Assembly (NCBI RefSeq): GCF_014697355.1
Contig: NZ_JACJRQ010000023.1
Coordinates: forward strand, 62,001-126,000
Reading direction: 5' to 3'
Length of the DNA stretch: 64,000 nt
Origin: Nostoc calcicola FACHB-3891
GTDB lineage: Bacteria; Cyanobacteriota; Cyanobacteriia; Cyanobacteriales; Nostocaceae
The notes under the pieces were generated by a model that did not search any database, was not told the origin of the DNA, and saw only the letters and a program-made list of their open reading frames with translations. The first letter of the stretch is position 1, and every line of letters starts with the position of its first letter. Position numbers and translations under genes: made by a program. Below are positions 17,196 to 26,435 of the stretch, piece after piece.

Positions 17196-18764
17196 ATGAA
17201 TTTGATTTTCGATCCACCGATTCCTGTGAAAATTCAAAAGATGAAGGAACGGGTGCGGTGGATGCATCCGAGTTTTGTGCAACGGGGAATTGACCAAACC
17301 AGCTTGGTTATTGACGATCGCAATAGTGATAGTCCAGAATTTTCCTTTATGGTCATCGGTGATTCTGGTACTAAATCCCATTCTCCACACCACCCCCAAC
17401 GAAAAGTTGCCGAACTGATGCTTCCTCACCGCGAGGATTGCAGTTTTGTGTTGCACACGGGAGATGTAATCTATGTGGTGGGTTCTCAGGAGTATTACTC
17501 AACAAACTTTATTGAGCCTTACCGGGAGTTTCTTGTAGGTGGTAATAATCCAAGAAACATTTCCTATGACCACATGGTGTTTAATTTGCCGTTCCTGCCA
17601 GTGCTTGGTAATCATGATTACTACGATGTACCGTTGATGTACCGTTTATTTACTGGCGCAACATCGTCATTACGTCGGCTGTTGGGCTACAAAGATACTG
17701 AGATTGGCTGGCACGGTTCGTATCAAGGTAATGCCTACGCACAGGCGTTTATGGATTATACGGCGGCGATATCTTCTCAAGAGTTAGAACGTCATTTAGA
17801 TCGGCACTATACTGCTAAAACTGACACAGGACGCTGTTTGCGTTATGAACCTGGACAGTTCACGCGCTTACCTAATCGGTATTACACTTTTCGTTACGGC
17901 GGGATTGACTTTTTCGCACTGGATTCTAATACCTTTAATACACCATCACCTTTACCTGTAACTCAGGAGGGGGAAATTTACCGTCGGGAATTGCAAAAGC
18001 GTCGCCATGAAATAGACCGAGAAGAATTGCAAATTTTGAAAATCTGCGATGGACTCAACCCAGATAAATCGGCTGAAGCGGAAAAACTTGATGAACTGAG
18101 TGCCAAATTAGACCAAATTAACGAAATCAAAATCGATATTGAAAAACAATTGGCATCTCAGAAAATGCCTGCGATCGATTTTGAACAACTTGAATGGTTA
18201 CGAAGCAGACTCATCGAATCTTGGAATAGTTCCGAGGTACGGGGACGTGTCATCTTTTTCCACCATCCACCCTATGTTACAGAAGCTAGTAAATGGCATC
18301 AAGCACAAACTTTGGCGGTTCGCCACCGCTTGCGCTGGGTGTTTGAACAAGTAGCTGAAACTCTTGGTTCTTTAATTAAAGAGCGTCCCATAGTAGATTT
18401 GATTTTAAACGGTCACGCTCACTGTTTGGAATATCTCCGTACAACTGATACCGGATTTGCTGATTCTCACATTAACTGTATTATTTCTGGTGGTAGTGGT
18501 CATCGTCCCCGTTATCAACGACAAGAGGGGACTGAATTGATGGAGACTTTTACGGAAATTACAGGTAAATCCTCTCGTAAAGTTGCTGATTCAATGCTTT
18601 TTGTCGGTCGCCATAACGACAATTTCCAGAAACGACTGCCTTATTCATGCGTGCGGATTGATGTTTTAGACGGTCGTCCACCGAAGTTTATCGTTAGACC
18701 ACTGGTTACTGAACGTTTTGAGGAAGAATGGTATAACACTGAACTTGAACCATTTGTGATTTAA
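17196..18764 (+). CDS. Calcineurin-like metallophosphoesterase
   Basis: Metal-dependent phosphoesterase of unknown substrate. Residues counted from the preferred ATG at 17196 (MNLIFDPPIPVK): the metal-binding motifs appear in order as FMVIGDSGT, HTGDVIY, VLGNHDYYD, then IFFHHPP and the late LNGHAHCLEYL. An upstream in-frame ATG at 17133 would add 21 residues from the hairpin edge and is unlikely. A charged, coiled insert (about 265-330) lies between the core motifs and is unusual for a compact phosphoesterase. No signal peptide is visible, so it is probably cytoplasmic. About 522 aa. Confidence 0.85.
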   Translation: MNLIFDPPIPVKIQKMKERVRWMHPSFVQRGIDQTSLVIDDRNSDSPEFSFMVIGDSGTKSHSPHHPQRKVAELMLPHREDCSFVLHTGDVIYVVGSQEYYSTNFIEPYREFLVGGNNPRNISYDHMVFNLPFLPVLGNHDYYDVPLMYRLFTGATSSLRRLLGYKDTEIGWHGSYQGNAYAQAFMDYTAAISSQELERHLDRHYTAKTDTGRCLRYEPGQFTRLPNRYYTFRYGGIDFFALDSNTFNTPSPLPVTQEGEIYRRELQKRRHEIDREELQILKICDGLNPDKSAEAEKLDELSAKLDQINEIKIDIEKQLASQKMPAIDFEQLEWLRSRLIESWNSSEVRGRVIFFHHPPYVTEASKWHQAQTLAVRHRLRWVFEQVAETLGSLIKERPIVDLILNGHAHCLEYLRTTDTGFADSHINCIISGGSGHRPRYQRQEGTELMETFTEITGKSSRKVADSMLFVGRHNDNFQKRLPYSCVRIDVLDGRPPKFIVRPLVTERFEEEWYNTELEPFVI

Positions 18765-18784
18765 ATAGCCAAGGGTACTTGTTG

Positions 18785-21070
18785 CTACCATAACGACTGC
18801 GGCGCTGTAATCACTGCCACTGGGCAATGTGCTTTACTCAGAATTGCGTCTACTCTGTGACCGAAGAAAACGCGACCCGTAATCATTCGGATATTACTCC
18901 CTAAAATAATTAAGTCAACTTCTTTGGTTTGGGCAAACTTGAGGATTTCCCTTTCTGGGCTAGTTCCTTGAAGAACATAGGTTTTAACATCAGCACCGAG
19001 ATTGCGGCCAATTGCTGCTTGCTGTTCGAGCAAATCGTGAGCAATTTCTTTGACTGGAGCTAGCGATCGCTGTTCGTAAAGAATATACTCAACCTGTGGC
19101 AAATTAATCACGTTAACGATCGTAACTAATGCTCCTGTTTGAGCAGCGATCGTACTTGCTACCTCTACGGCATTTTTACTGTATTCTGTCCCCACCGTTG
19201 GCACTAGAATTGTGTTGAGCTGTTGTTGAGCGATTTTGCATATCTCGCCTTTCGGTTGCGGTAGGTGCGACTTCACCACCATCGTTGCACAAGGCGCTTC
19301 TTGTACTACTCGGTCAACCAGCAAATTGAACAATGCTTTTTGGGGGCGTATCTGTTCCGAGGCTCCCAATACGATTAAGTCATAGCTTTTGTTCGCTTCA
19401 TTTAGAATTACCTCCGCTTTACTACGCCCAGATTCCGTTTTTGTTTGCAGGGTAGTATCAGCAGGTAATTGCATTTCCTCACTGACAGAAGCAAGAGCTT
19501 GTTCGGCAGCTGTATCTTTAACTTGAGTTGCCGTCCGGCGTGCTTTGTTTTGGGGTTGCTTGTCACTCAGGGCATATAAAGCTGTGACTTCTATGGAGTT
19601 TTGGTGAGCCATGTGGCCAACTAGTTGCGCCGCCAGTTGGATGTTGGGGCCACCACTTGTCGGAAGTAAGATCCGGTGAATCTGCTTGACAAAGCTGCGG
19701 CTATCCTGGTCTTCTTGTTCTAAACGTCTAGCTTCCTCTTCACCCATAACCACCTTTGATAAAGACCAGCGCAAAAGGGGTGGAGCCATTAAAGAAGTGA
19801 CGATCGCTACCATCACAATAATCGAGTACATCTGTGGGTTCAGGACTCCCAAAGATAAACCAATGGTGGCAACGACAATTTCCATCGCCCCGCGAGCATT
19901 CATCCCAGAACCCATGGCCAAACCTTCCCAATGGCTCAAGCCGCCGACGCGAGAACCAATGTAAGCACCTGTAAATTTGCCAACACAGGCGACAGCGAGA
20001 ACAATCAAGCCAAATATCAACGTTTGGGGGACTAACAGAGTTAGCAAGTTAACTTTCAAGCCAGCTGACGCGAAGAAAATTGGCGCTAGAAAGCTTGCTG
20101 TGAATACTTCTAGCATATGTCCAGCTTCATTGCTAAAGCGGCGGGATTGACCTGCCAGAATTCCCAATACAAAAGCACCTAAGGCTGCTTCCAAACCTAA
20201 CGCATGGGTAAATGCTGCTGCTGAGAGCGAAAGAATCAGCACAACCGACATACTAGCGGCGATTCCGCCAACGTAGTCATCAACCCACCGCAAAATCTGG
20301 TCTACGATGGTACGCCCAATTGTAAAGGCAATGGCTAGAAACAATATAGCTGCGGTTACAGAGTGGAAAATTGTCCCAAAGTCAAATTTGCCGCTACTAG
20401 CTAGACCTGAAACCACAGAAAGTAAAATCCAGCCAATGGTGTCGTCGGTCATGCCGGCTGCTAAGGTGACTTGACCAATGTCACGGCGAATCAGGTTCAA
20501 ATCCATCAGCACTTTAGCAATCACTGGTACTGCTGAAATGCTCATTGCTGTGGCGATAAACAGGCTGAATACCAGTCGCTTTTCTGGGTCGGCTAAAAAA
20601 CTATCTGGCAATAGCCAGCCAAGTCCAAATCCTGTGATAAACGGGACAATAATTCCGCCCAGTGAAATGAGTAGAGCCGTTTTACCCTTACGAAGAATCA
20701 GTTTTAGATCCGTCTCTAAGCCAGTTACAATCAGCAAAAATAATACGCCTAACCAAGAAATCACTGAAAGTAAATTAGATTGTTCTTGACTTTTGGGAAA
20801 GATGTGTGCCTGTAAATCAGGAAGAAGCAAACCAAATAGAGAAGGGCCAAGCAGCACACCCGCCAGTAATTCCCCAACAACAGGCGGTAGGTTAATCCGA
20901 CGCATGAATTCACCTAATCCCCGCGCTACGAGAAGCAATAGTGACACTTGTACCAGCACCAACAGCAGCTCATGATGACCGAGAGGTTTAATTAAACCGT
21001 CACCTGCTACTTTCTGTGCAGCGAGTACAGGCACTAACATTAGGGACAGGTTTTGCATAGAAGTGTCCAA
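18785..21070 (-). CDS. CPA2-type cation:proton antiporter with two C-terminal USP domains
   Basis: Membrane exchanger of the Kef/Nap (CPA2) group, with about 12 hydrophobic segments in residues 30-445. The inverted-repeat core includes LPPVVGELLAGVLLGPSLFG, FIATAMSISAVPVIAKVL and MNARGAMEIVVATIGL. Two universal-stress-protein domains follow: one starting near ILLPTSGGPNIQLAA (about 468) and one near TILVPTVGTEYSKNA (about 630). The second ends with GSNIRMITGRVFFGHRVDAI, close to the nucleotide-binding G-x2-G-x9-G signature. USP domains probably sense nucleotide and regulate transport. It converges with the phosphoesterase gene, leaving a 20-nt gap. 761 aa, intact. Confidence 0.92.
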   Translation of the reverse strand: MDTSMQNLSLMLVPVLAAQKVAGDGLIKPLGHHELLLVLVQVSLLLLVARGLGEFMRRINLPPVVGELLAGVLLGPSLFGLLLPDLQAHIFPKSQEQSNLLSVISWLGVLFLLIVTGLETDLKLILRKGKTALLISLGGIIVPFITGFGLGWLLPDSFLADPEKRLVFSLFIATAMSISAVPVIAKVLMDLNLIRRDIGQVTLAAGMTDDTIGWILLSVVSGLASSGKFDFGTIFHSVTAAILFLAIAFTIGRTIVDQILRWVDDYVGGIAASMSVVLILSLSAAAFTHALGLEAALGAFVLGILAGQSRRFSNEAGHMLEVFTASFLAPIFFASAGLKVNLLTLLVPQTLIFGLIVLAVACVGKFTGAYIGSRVGGLSHWEGLAMGSGMNARGAMEIVVATIGLSLGVLNPQMYSIIVMVAIVTSLMAPPLLRWSLSKVVMGEEEARRLEQEDQDSRSFVKQIHRILLPTSGGPNIQLAAQLVGHMAHQNSIEVTALYALSDKQPQNKARRTATQVKDTAAEQALASVSEEMQLPADTTLQTKTESGRSKAEVILNEANKSYDLIVLGASEQIRPQKALFNLLVDRVVQEAPCATMVVKSHLPQPKGEICKIAQQQLNTILVPTVGTEYSKNAVEVASTIAAQTGALVTIVNVINLPQVEYILYEQRSLAPVKEIAHDLLEQQAAIGRNLGADVKTYVLQGTSPEREILKFAQTKEVDLIILGSNIRMITGRVFFGHRVDAILSKAHCPVAVITAPQSLW

Positions 21071-21508
21071 AGGTTGGATTACAAATTTTTCAAGGGGCTG
21101 TTCAAGTAAATTCTGAAAATGTTTACTTCCGCATCGGTCTAGGAGATTGTATCGTGTCTGTTAAAAGACTTAATTATTGAGGCTGGGGCAAAGACACGGA
21201 AGGGGAGGCAAAGATAGCCGGACATGATATGAAAGTGTCATTGTGATTATTAACAGCAAGACGATTGCGATCGCCCGAAGCTACCAAATTAGGAGCAAAG
21301 CTTTGCTTATCAACTTATTTTCGAGTGCAAATTTAGAAATTTACAGTTTCTTCCCAAATACTTTGAACAGTTGCTAGTTTTTCAATTTTAGCTTTGTACA
21401 ACTTTATTACCTGCTGTTTGTAAGCATCCATAACTCTTTGAATTGGAAGTGGCAAGCATAGTCATAGTACTCTAATATAGGGCGCTAATCCTACGTTAAA
21501 TATTTGAT
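21071..21508. other. Spacer between divergent antiporter and methyltransferase genes
   Basis: No gene. It includes a single end (GCCGGACATGATAT, 21216-21229) of the inverted-repeat element family described at 28203 and 57220, without a detectable partner end. HIP1-like sites occur. Promoters of both divergent genes should lie here. Confidence 0.5.
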
Positions 21509-22273
21509 ATGAGTCATCACCATAAGTCTAATTTATTAACTTTTATACTAATAATTCTAGTCATGTTGCTGAATCCAGTCGGCATAGCAAGAGCAGATTT
21601 CCCTTCTACTAAAGTTTACGAACAACGGGTAATTCATAATCCAGATGGTATAGGTAAATACTACATGGGACGAGAAATTGCCAAAGTTATGGGATATACA
21701 GGTGCTGGCTGGCTAGAACGACAAAGCCGAGAGGTGGAAGAACAGCCAAGTAAAATAGTCAGTCTCCTCAATCTAAAACCTAACGATGTAGTGGCCGATA
21801 TTGGCGCTGGTACAGGTTACTTAAGCTTTCGTATTGCGCCGCTATTAACAACAGGTAAGGTATTGGCTGTAGATGTGCAGCCAGAAATGTTGGAGATTAT
21901 TGAATTGTTCAAAAAAGAGAAAAATATCACCAATATTGAACCTGTTTTAGCAACTCTTTCTGACCCAAATCTCCCATCTGAAAGTATCGATTTGGCGTTG
22001 ATGGTAGATGCTTATCATGAATTGGAGTATCCCAAAGAAGTGATGCAAAAAATTGTCAAAGCACTGAAACCTAGTGGTAAGGTGGTGCTAGTTGAGTATC
22101 GGGGTGAAAATCCTTTTATTGCGATCAAAGGTTTGCACAAAATGACTCAAAAACAAGTCCGTAAAGAAATGCAAGCTGTTGGTTTAGTTTGGCATGAAAC
22201 TAAAAATTTGTTACCCCAACAGCATTTAATGGTGTTTGAGAAACCTGATTCTCGGAATTTTTTGGCAAGATGA
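21509..22273 (+). CDS. SAM-dependent methyltransferase with N-terminal signal/anchor
   Basis: Class I methyltransferase: motif I is VVADIGAGTGYLSFRIAP (about 92-109), followed by VLAVDVQPEMLEII (motif II) and LALMVDAYHELEYP (motif IV). The C-terminal KPSGKVVLVEYRG strand completes the fold. Residues about 9-30 (LLTFILIILVMLLNPVGIARA) form a strong signal peptide or membrane anchor, which is odd for an enzyme needing cytosolic SAM. Substrate unknown. The ATG at 21509 starts MSHHHKSN. 254 aa. Confidence 0.85.
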   Translation: MSHHHKSNLLTFILIILVMLLNPVGIARADFPSTKVYEQRVIHNPDGIGKYYMGREIAKVMGYTGAGWLERQSREVEEQPSKIVSLLNLKPNDVVADIGAGTGYLSFRIAPLLTTGKVLAVDVQPEMLEIIELFKKEKNITNIEPVLATLSDPNLPSESIDLALMVDAYHELEYPKEVMQKIVKALKPSGKVVLVEYRGENPFIAIKGLHKMTQKQVRKEMQAVGLVWHETKNLLPQQHLMVFEKPDSRNFLAR

Positions 22274-22449
22274 AGCATGGGCAGCATATAGCAGTCCCAA
22301 ATCATTTGTAAAAATAATTTAGCCGCAGAGGCGCAGAGAAGGCAGAGAGAGGAATCGGAGATTTTCAGAACTCATTTAGGATTGCTATATCACAAGAAGA
22401 TATGCACCAAGTCATAATAAAATAATATCCCTTGCCAGAGCCGATAATC

Positions 22450-23139
22450 ATGGTAAACTTAGCGATCAAGCAGCGAATTCCTTTTTTAGAAAATGGCGAT
22501 CGCCTCACTCGCTACGAATTTGAGCGACGCTATCAAGCAATGCCCCGTCATCAAAAAGCAGAATTAATTGAAGGAGTTGTTTACTTGGCATCCCCATTAC
22601 GTTTTGAAAGTCATGCTGAACCACATAGCCGTACAATCACTTGGCTGGGAGTTTATCAAGCATCAACCCCTGGTGTGAGATTGGGAATTGAGCCAACAGT
22701 CCGCTTAGATTCAGATAATGAACCGCAGCCAGATGGGGTGCTATTAATCACACCGACAGCTAAAGGACAATCTCGTTTGGGCGATGATGATTATCTAGAA
22801 GGTGCGCCAGAACTTGTAGTAGAAATCGCAGCTAGCAGTGCTGCTATTGATTTACATGATAAGAAAAAAGTTTATTGTCGCAATGGGGTAAAAGAATATA
22901 TTATCTGGCAAGTATTTGAAAATAAATTAGATTGGTTTCGTCTGCAACAAGGAGAATATATATCCTTAGAAGTCGATGCAGATGGAATTATTAAAAGTCA
23001 CATATTTCCTGGTTTGTGGTTGTCAATGTCAGATTTACTTGCTGGTAATATGCAGCAAGTATTGGCTGTGTTGCAGTCTGGGTTAAATTCGCCAGAACAT
23101 CAAATATTTGTGCAGCAGTTGTCTAGTCAGAATTCATGA
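22450..23139 (+). CDS. Uma2/DUF820 family PD-(D/E)XK nuclease-like protein
   Basis: Member of the family greatly expanded in cyanobacteria. The sequence has the family pattern KAELIEGVVYLASP, then EPQPDGVLLI, GAPELVVEIAASSAA and DLHDKKKVYCRNGVKEYIIW. These fit a PD-(D/E)XK nuclease fold with D in QPDG, E in VVEIA and the K of KKKVY. Biological role unproven. The ATG at 22450 (MVNLAIKQRIPFLE) is preferred; a TTG 18 bases upstream would add six residues. 229 aa. Confidence 0.85.
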   Translation: MVNLAIKQRIPFLENGDRLTRYEFERRYQAMPRHQKAELIEGVVYLASPLRFESHAEPHSRTITWLGVYQASTPGVRLGIEPTVRLDSDNEPQPDGVLLITPTAKGQSRLGDDDYLEGAPELVVEIAASSAAIDLHDKKKVYCRNGVKEYIIWQVFENKLDWFRLQQGEYISLEVDADGIIKSHIFPGLWLSMSDLLAGNMQQVLAVLQSGLNSPEHQIFVQQLSSQNS

Positions 23140-23187
23140 TTCAGAATAGTTAAATAATCAGGAAAATATTTGATGAATATTTTCCCA

Positions 23188-23484
23188 TCAATCTATTTTT
23201 TGGGGAATGAAACTGGCGCTTTTGGTTGCACTATCCCAAACTATCCAGCTAAGAGAATTATCTAAATCATCGGGACTATTTGAAACTTTAAAATATAGCT
23301 TTTCTTCACGTTTTCTTTCAATGGCAAAGTCGGCATTTTGAGCATAAACGACTATAAAACCTTTGTCTCGCAAACAATACATTGCCCAAGCTTTCAATGA
23401 TTGCTTGTATGGTTCGTGTGGAATTGGCGGTTTTGTGATTGTCTCTTCAATTACTTTAAATATTTCCGTGAGTTTCGCAGTCAT
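23188..23484 (-). CDS. Small protein of unknown function (98 aa)
   Basis: I do not recognise the family. From the ATG at 23484 it starts MTAKLTEIFKVIEETITKPP and continues with an alpha/beta pattern (LKAWAMYCLRDKGFIVVYAQ, FAIERKREEKLYFKVS) ending in SASFIPQKID. RKREEKLYFKV could be a core strand with charged residues, as in small nuclease folds, but this is weak. It lies downstream of the VOC gene on the same strand with a 28-nt gap, so co-transcription is likely. Confidence 0.6.
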   Translation of the reverse strand: MTAKLTEIFKVIEETITKPPIPHEPYKQSLKAWAMYCLRDKGFIVVYAQNADFAIERKREEKLYFKVSNSPDDLDNSLSWIVWDSATKSASFIPQKID

Positions 23485-23512
23485 AGTAGATACTTTTGTT
23501 ATTACCCCTAAG

Positions 23513-23980
23513 TTAACTAGCTTCTGGATCGCAACGAATTTCAATCATAAAGCCATCTGGATCGTAGAAATACACACCTCTACCAGTAGGACGAGTGACT
23601 GGACCATGAGCGATCGCTATTTTATTTTCTCTGATTACTGACACGGCGCGATCGAATAACTCCGGCTCGATATCAAAAGCCAAATGGTATGCTCTAGTGA
23701 AAGTCTTTTCTGGATTGGGATCTGGTGGTGATAGTTCTGGTTCCCAAAATAAATCTAAAATTGTACCATCTGGGGTGACGAAATTGGCTACTTTTCCAGA
23801 TGCGACAAGTTCCACCAAGGTTGCGGGTACTTCGTCGCCTGTAAGTTCATGCAAACCCAGGATAGTCCCATAAAAATGTCGGGAAGCTTGCATATCTTTG
23901 ACGTTGAGCGCAATGTGATGCACTTTACGCAAATTCCCTGGAGCAAGGACACTATTCACAGATTCGGTGCTAGATAGCAT
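23513..23980 (-). CDS. VOC-family protein (glyoxalase/dioxygenase superfamily)
   Basis: Vicinal-oxygen-chelate fold. The repeated beta-alpha-beta-beta-beta modules are recognisable: VHHIALNVKDMQASRHFYGTILG with a metal-type His, then AYHLAFDIEPELFDRAV and GVYFYDPDGFMIEI, whose final Glu is typical of metal coordination. The substrate cannot be told from sequence; candidates are lactoylglutathione lyase-like or extradiol dioxygenase-like enzymes. The ATG at 23980 (MLSSTESVNSVL) is preferred over a TTG nine bases upstream. About 155 aa. Confidence 0.85.
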   Translation of the reverse strand: MLSSTESVNSVLAPGNLRKVHHIALNVKDMQASRHFYGTILGLHELTGDEVPATLVELVASGKVANFVTPDGTILDLFWEPELSPPDPNPEKTFTRAYHLAFDIEPELFDRAVSVIRENKIAIAHGPVTRPTGRGVYFYDPDGFMIEIRCDPEAS

Positions 23981-24054
23981 AGTAAACAAAATTTCTCTAC
24001 AAAGATAGAAGCTGAACTTTTTTTTAAAGTTTACTATTTTATTGAAGAAGAATG

Positions 24055-24277
24055 CAGAATTCAGAATTCAGAATTAAGACGCTCGCGGACTCGCTAACGC
24101 TACGCTATCAGTCCGGGATTTAGACTCACCACTGATTGAAGACCAACAAATCTACGATTTGGTGGGGGTGCAAAAACGCCGATTATTCAGACGTTCGAGT
24201 ACTCGCTAACGCCTATACTATCCGCTTTTTCGGTCATAATACCCAACTGAATTCTGACTCTTGACTCCTGAATTCTG
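24055..24277 (-). repeat. Intergenic inverted-repeat element (family D, inverted copy)
   Basis: The element is bounded by CAGAATTCAG (24055-24064) and its complement CTGAATTCTG (24268-24277). Its interior (for example GACGCTCGCGGACTCGCTAA) is the reverse complement of the interior of the element at 47054-47266, and CGATTATTCAGACG also matches that copy inverted. No coding capacity. Confidence 0.75.
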
Positions 24278-24294
24278 TTCGATAAAAATCTATC

Positions 24295-24753
24295 ATGCCT
24301 TTTGATTATTCTTTAGACTTTGAAAATATCAATTTTCGACAACATCCTGAACTATATCGTGTTGGTAAGGGTGAGCAAGGTGTACTTTTGGTAGAACCAT
24401 ACAAATCGGAAATTCTTCCTTACTGGAGGTTCAAAACTCCTGAAATTGCTAGAGAATCGAGCGAAAAAATCTACGAAATGTTTCTGGCTTATCTAGAACA
24501 AGATGATTTTGTCGGAGCAGATATGGCGCGAAAGTTTATCCAAATGGGTTATACTCGCTCCCGTCGTTATGCAAATCATAAAAGCGGCAGAAAATATAAA
24601 AAAGATTCGCAAAAAGAGATCTTACCTTATGAAGTAGATCCCATAAAAGCTGAATCAGCGGCTATATTTAAAATCAAATGGATGCAAGCAAAAACAAATG
24701 AAAAATATCTCCAGCTTTTGGCTAGACATAAACAGAGGTATGAAGTAGATTAG
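24295..24753 (+). CDS. DUF4385-family protein
   Basis: A 152-residue basic, helical protein beginning MPFDYSLDFENINFRQHPE. The segments RVGKGEQGVLLVEPYKSEIL, WRFKTPEIARESSEKIY and ADMARKFIQMGYTRSRRYAN match what I recall of DUF4385. No catalytic motif or membrane segment is visible. Function unknown. It is bracketed by a family-D repeat element and, downstream, a 20-bp palindrome, and converges with dapL. Confidence 0.75.
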   Translation: MPFDYSLDFENINFRQHPELYRVGKGEQGVLLVEPYKSEILPYWRFKTPEIARESSEKIYEMFLAYLEQDDFVGADMARKFIQMGYTRSRRYANHKSGRKYKKDSQKEILPYEVDPIKAESAAIFKIKWMQAKTNEKYLQLLARHKQRYEVD

Positions 24754-24810
24754 CTGTTGCGGAAGCTGAATATAGCAGTTAACAATTACATGAAGTACAA
24801 AAATTTGTAG

Positions 24811-24830
24811 GGGCGCATAGCTATGCGCCC
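24811..24830. repeat. Perfect 20-bp palindrome between convergent genes
   Basis: GGGCGCATAGCTATGCGCCC, within the context TGTAGGGGCGCATAG, is a perfect inverted repeat between the ends of the DUF4385 gene and dapL. It is an uninterrupted relative of the palindrome that is split by an insertion at 57341-57583. It could serve as a bidirectional 3'-end hairpin. Confidence 0.75.
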
Positions 24831-24877
24831 TTACCTTGTATATTAGGAAAGCGAGAAATGCTATAAAAGCGATCGCT

Positions 24878-26113
24878 CTACACTCTAAACTTCTCAGTAA
24901 TCCGCTTCATCGCCTCTTCCACATTCTCCCGACTATTAAAGGCCGAAATTCGGAAGTAACCTTCACCCGCAGCACCAAACCCAGAACCAGGTGTTCCCAC
25001 AACGTTGACGGTTTGCAGCAATTTATCAAAGAATTCCCAACTAGATAAATTATTAGGGGTTTTTACCCAAACGTAAGGCGCATTCACTCCTCCATAAACT
25101 GATAATCCGGCGGCCGTGAGTTTCTCGCGGATAATTTTGGCGTTTTCTAAATAGAAACTAACCAATCCTTTGATTTGTGCTTGTCCTTCTTCAGAATAAA
25201 CCGCCTCGGCTCCCCGTTGAACGATGTAAGAAACGCCATTAAATTTAGTAGACTGGCGACGATTCCACAGTTTCCACAGTTCCACGTCGGAACCATCAGC
25301 GGCTTTTGCTGTGAGTGTCTTGGGCACCACAGTTAACGCACAGCGAGTTCCTGTAAAACCTGCATTTTTGGAAAAAGACCGAAATTCGATCGCAACTTCT
25401 CTGGCACCTTCAATTTCATAAATTGAATGGGGAATCGATGCATCAGTAATGTAAGCTTCGTAGGCTGCATCAAAGAAAATAATCGAGTTATTAGCCTTAG
25501 CATAATCCACCCATGCCTTTAAATATTCCTTGGTAGCAGTTGCGCCAGTGGGGTTATTGGGAAAGCACAGATAAATTAAATCGACTTTCTTTGAGGGAAT
25601 CTCAGCAGTGAAGTTGTTATCAGCTGAAATCGGTAGATAAACTAAGCCTTCAAACTCGCCTTGATCGTTGGCATCTCCTGTATTTCCCGCCATAACATTT
25701 GTATCTACATATACTGGGTATACAGGATCGGTAACCGCTATAGTGTTGTCATGACCAAAGATTTCCAGAATATTACCCGTGTCACATTTAGAACCATCGG
25801 AAATAAAGATTTCTGAGGCATCGATTTCGGCTCCTCGTGCTTGGAAATCGTGAGTAGCAATTTTCTCCCGCAACCAAGCGTAGCCTTGTTCTGGACCGTA
25901 GCCTTTGAAGGTATTGCGATCGCCCATTTCTTCGACAGCTTTAATCATCGCTGTCCGACAAGCTTCCGGCAGAGGTTCAGTAACATCGCCAATGCCCAGT
26001 CTGATGATTTTAGCATTACTGTTCGCTTCTGCAAAGGCATTCACCCGCCGAGCAATTTCTGGAAACAGGTAACCCGCTTTCAGTTTCAGGTAGTTGTCGT
26101 TAATACTTGCCAT
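24878..26113 (-). CDS. dapL: LL-diaminopimelate aminotransferase
   Basis: PLP enzyme that converts tetrahydrodipicolinate directly to LL-diaminopimelate, the lysine/peptidoglycan shortcut used by cyanobacteria, plants and chlamydiae. The fold-type I motifs are clear: FPNNPTGA, FDAAYEAYI with the PLP-ring Asp, and the Schiff-base Lys in FRSFSKNAGFTGTRC (about K249). The start is taken at the ATG at 26113 (MASINDNYLKLKAGYLFPEI), two codons after a TTG. About 411 aa, the usual length. A DapB-like gene lies 6 kb away (32391-33191). Confidence 0.95.
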   Translation of the reverse strand: MASINDNYLKLKAGYLFPEIARRVNAFAEANSNAKIIRLGIGDVTEPLPEACRTAMIKAVEEMGDRNTFKGYGPEQGYAWLREKIATHDFQARGAEIDASEIFISDGSKCDTGNILEIFGHDNTIAVTDPVYPVYVDTNVMAGNTGDANDQGEFEGLVYLPISADNNFTAEIPSKKVDLIYLCFPNNPTGATATKEYLKAWVDYAKANNSIIFFDAAYEAYITDASIPHSIYEIEGAREVAIEFRSFSKNAGFTGTRCALTVVPKTLTAKAADGSDVELWKLWNRRQSTKFNGVSYIVQRGAEAVYSEEGQAQIKGLVSFYLENAKIIREKLTAAGLSVYGGVNAPYVWVKTPNNLSSWEFFDKLLQTVNVVGTPGSGFGAAGEGYFRISAFNSRENVEEAMKRITEKFRV

Positions 26114-26235
26114 AGTCAATTATGAAAAAACGCCCTAAAACAGCTTACTGCTAATTTATCTGGGCGATAACTTTTGAGTGGCGAGTGGAGGAGATAGGGA
26201 AAGAATTTCACCCCACCCGCACTCCCAATGTTATG

Positions 26236-26355
26236 TAATACCTGTCGGGTTTTGGGGAAAAGGGGAAGGGGAAAGAAAAAACCTTTAACCCTTACCCTTT
26301 AACCTTTTCCCCAAACCAAATTCTGAGTTCAAAATGCACAAAGCGAGTAGTATTG
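26236..26355. mobile_element. Small inverted-repeat element, family A copy 1 (MITE-like)
   Basis: A 120-bp non-coding element bounded by TAATACC... and ...AGTATTG, with an internal GGGGAAAAGG/CCTTTTCCCC stem. It is flanked by the 10-bp direct repeat CAATGTTATG (26226-26235 and 26356-26365), read as a target-site duplication. Its right 55 bp (26301-26355) are identical to 27911-27965 in copy 2. Confidence 0.85.
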
Positions 26356-26435
26356 CAATGTTATGTAAGCGATCGCGATTCTCGTATAATTGTTAGCTAA
26401 GCTAATTGTTAGCAAGACATATTAAAGCTCTCCTC

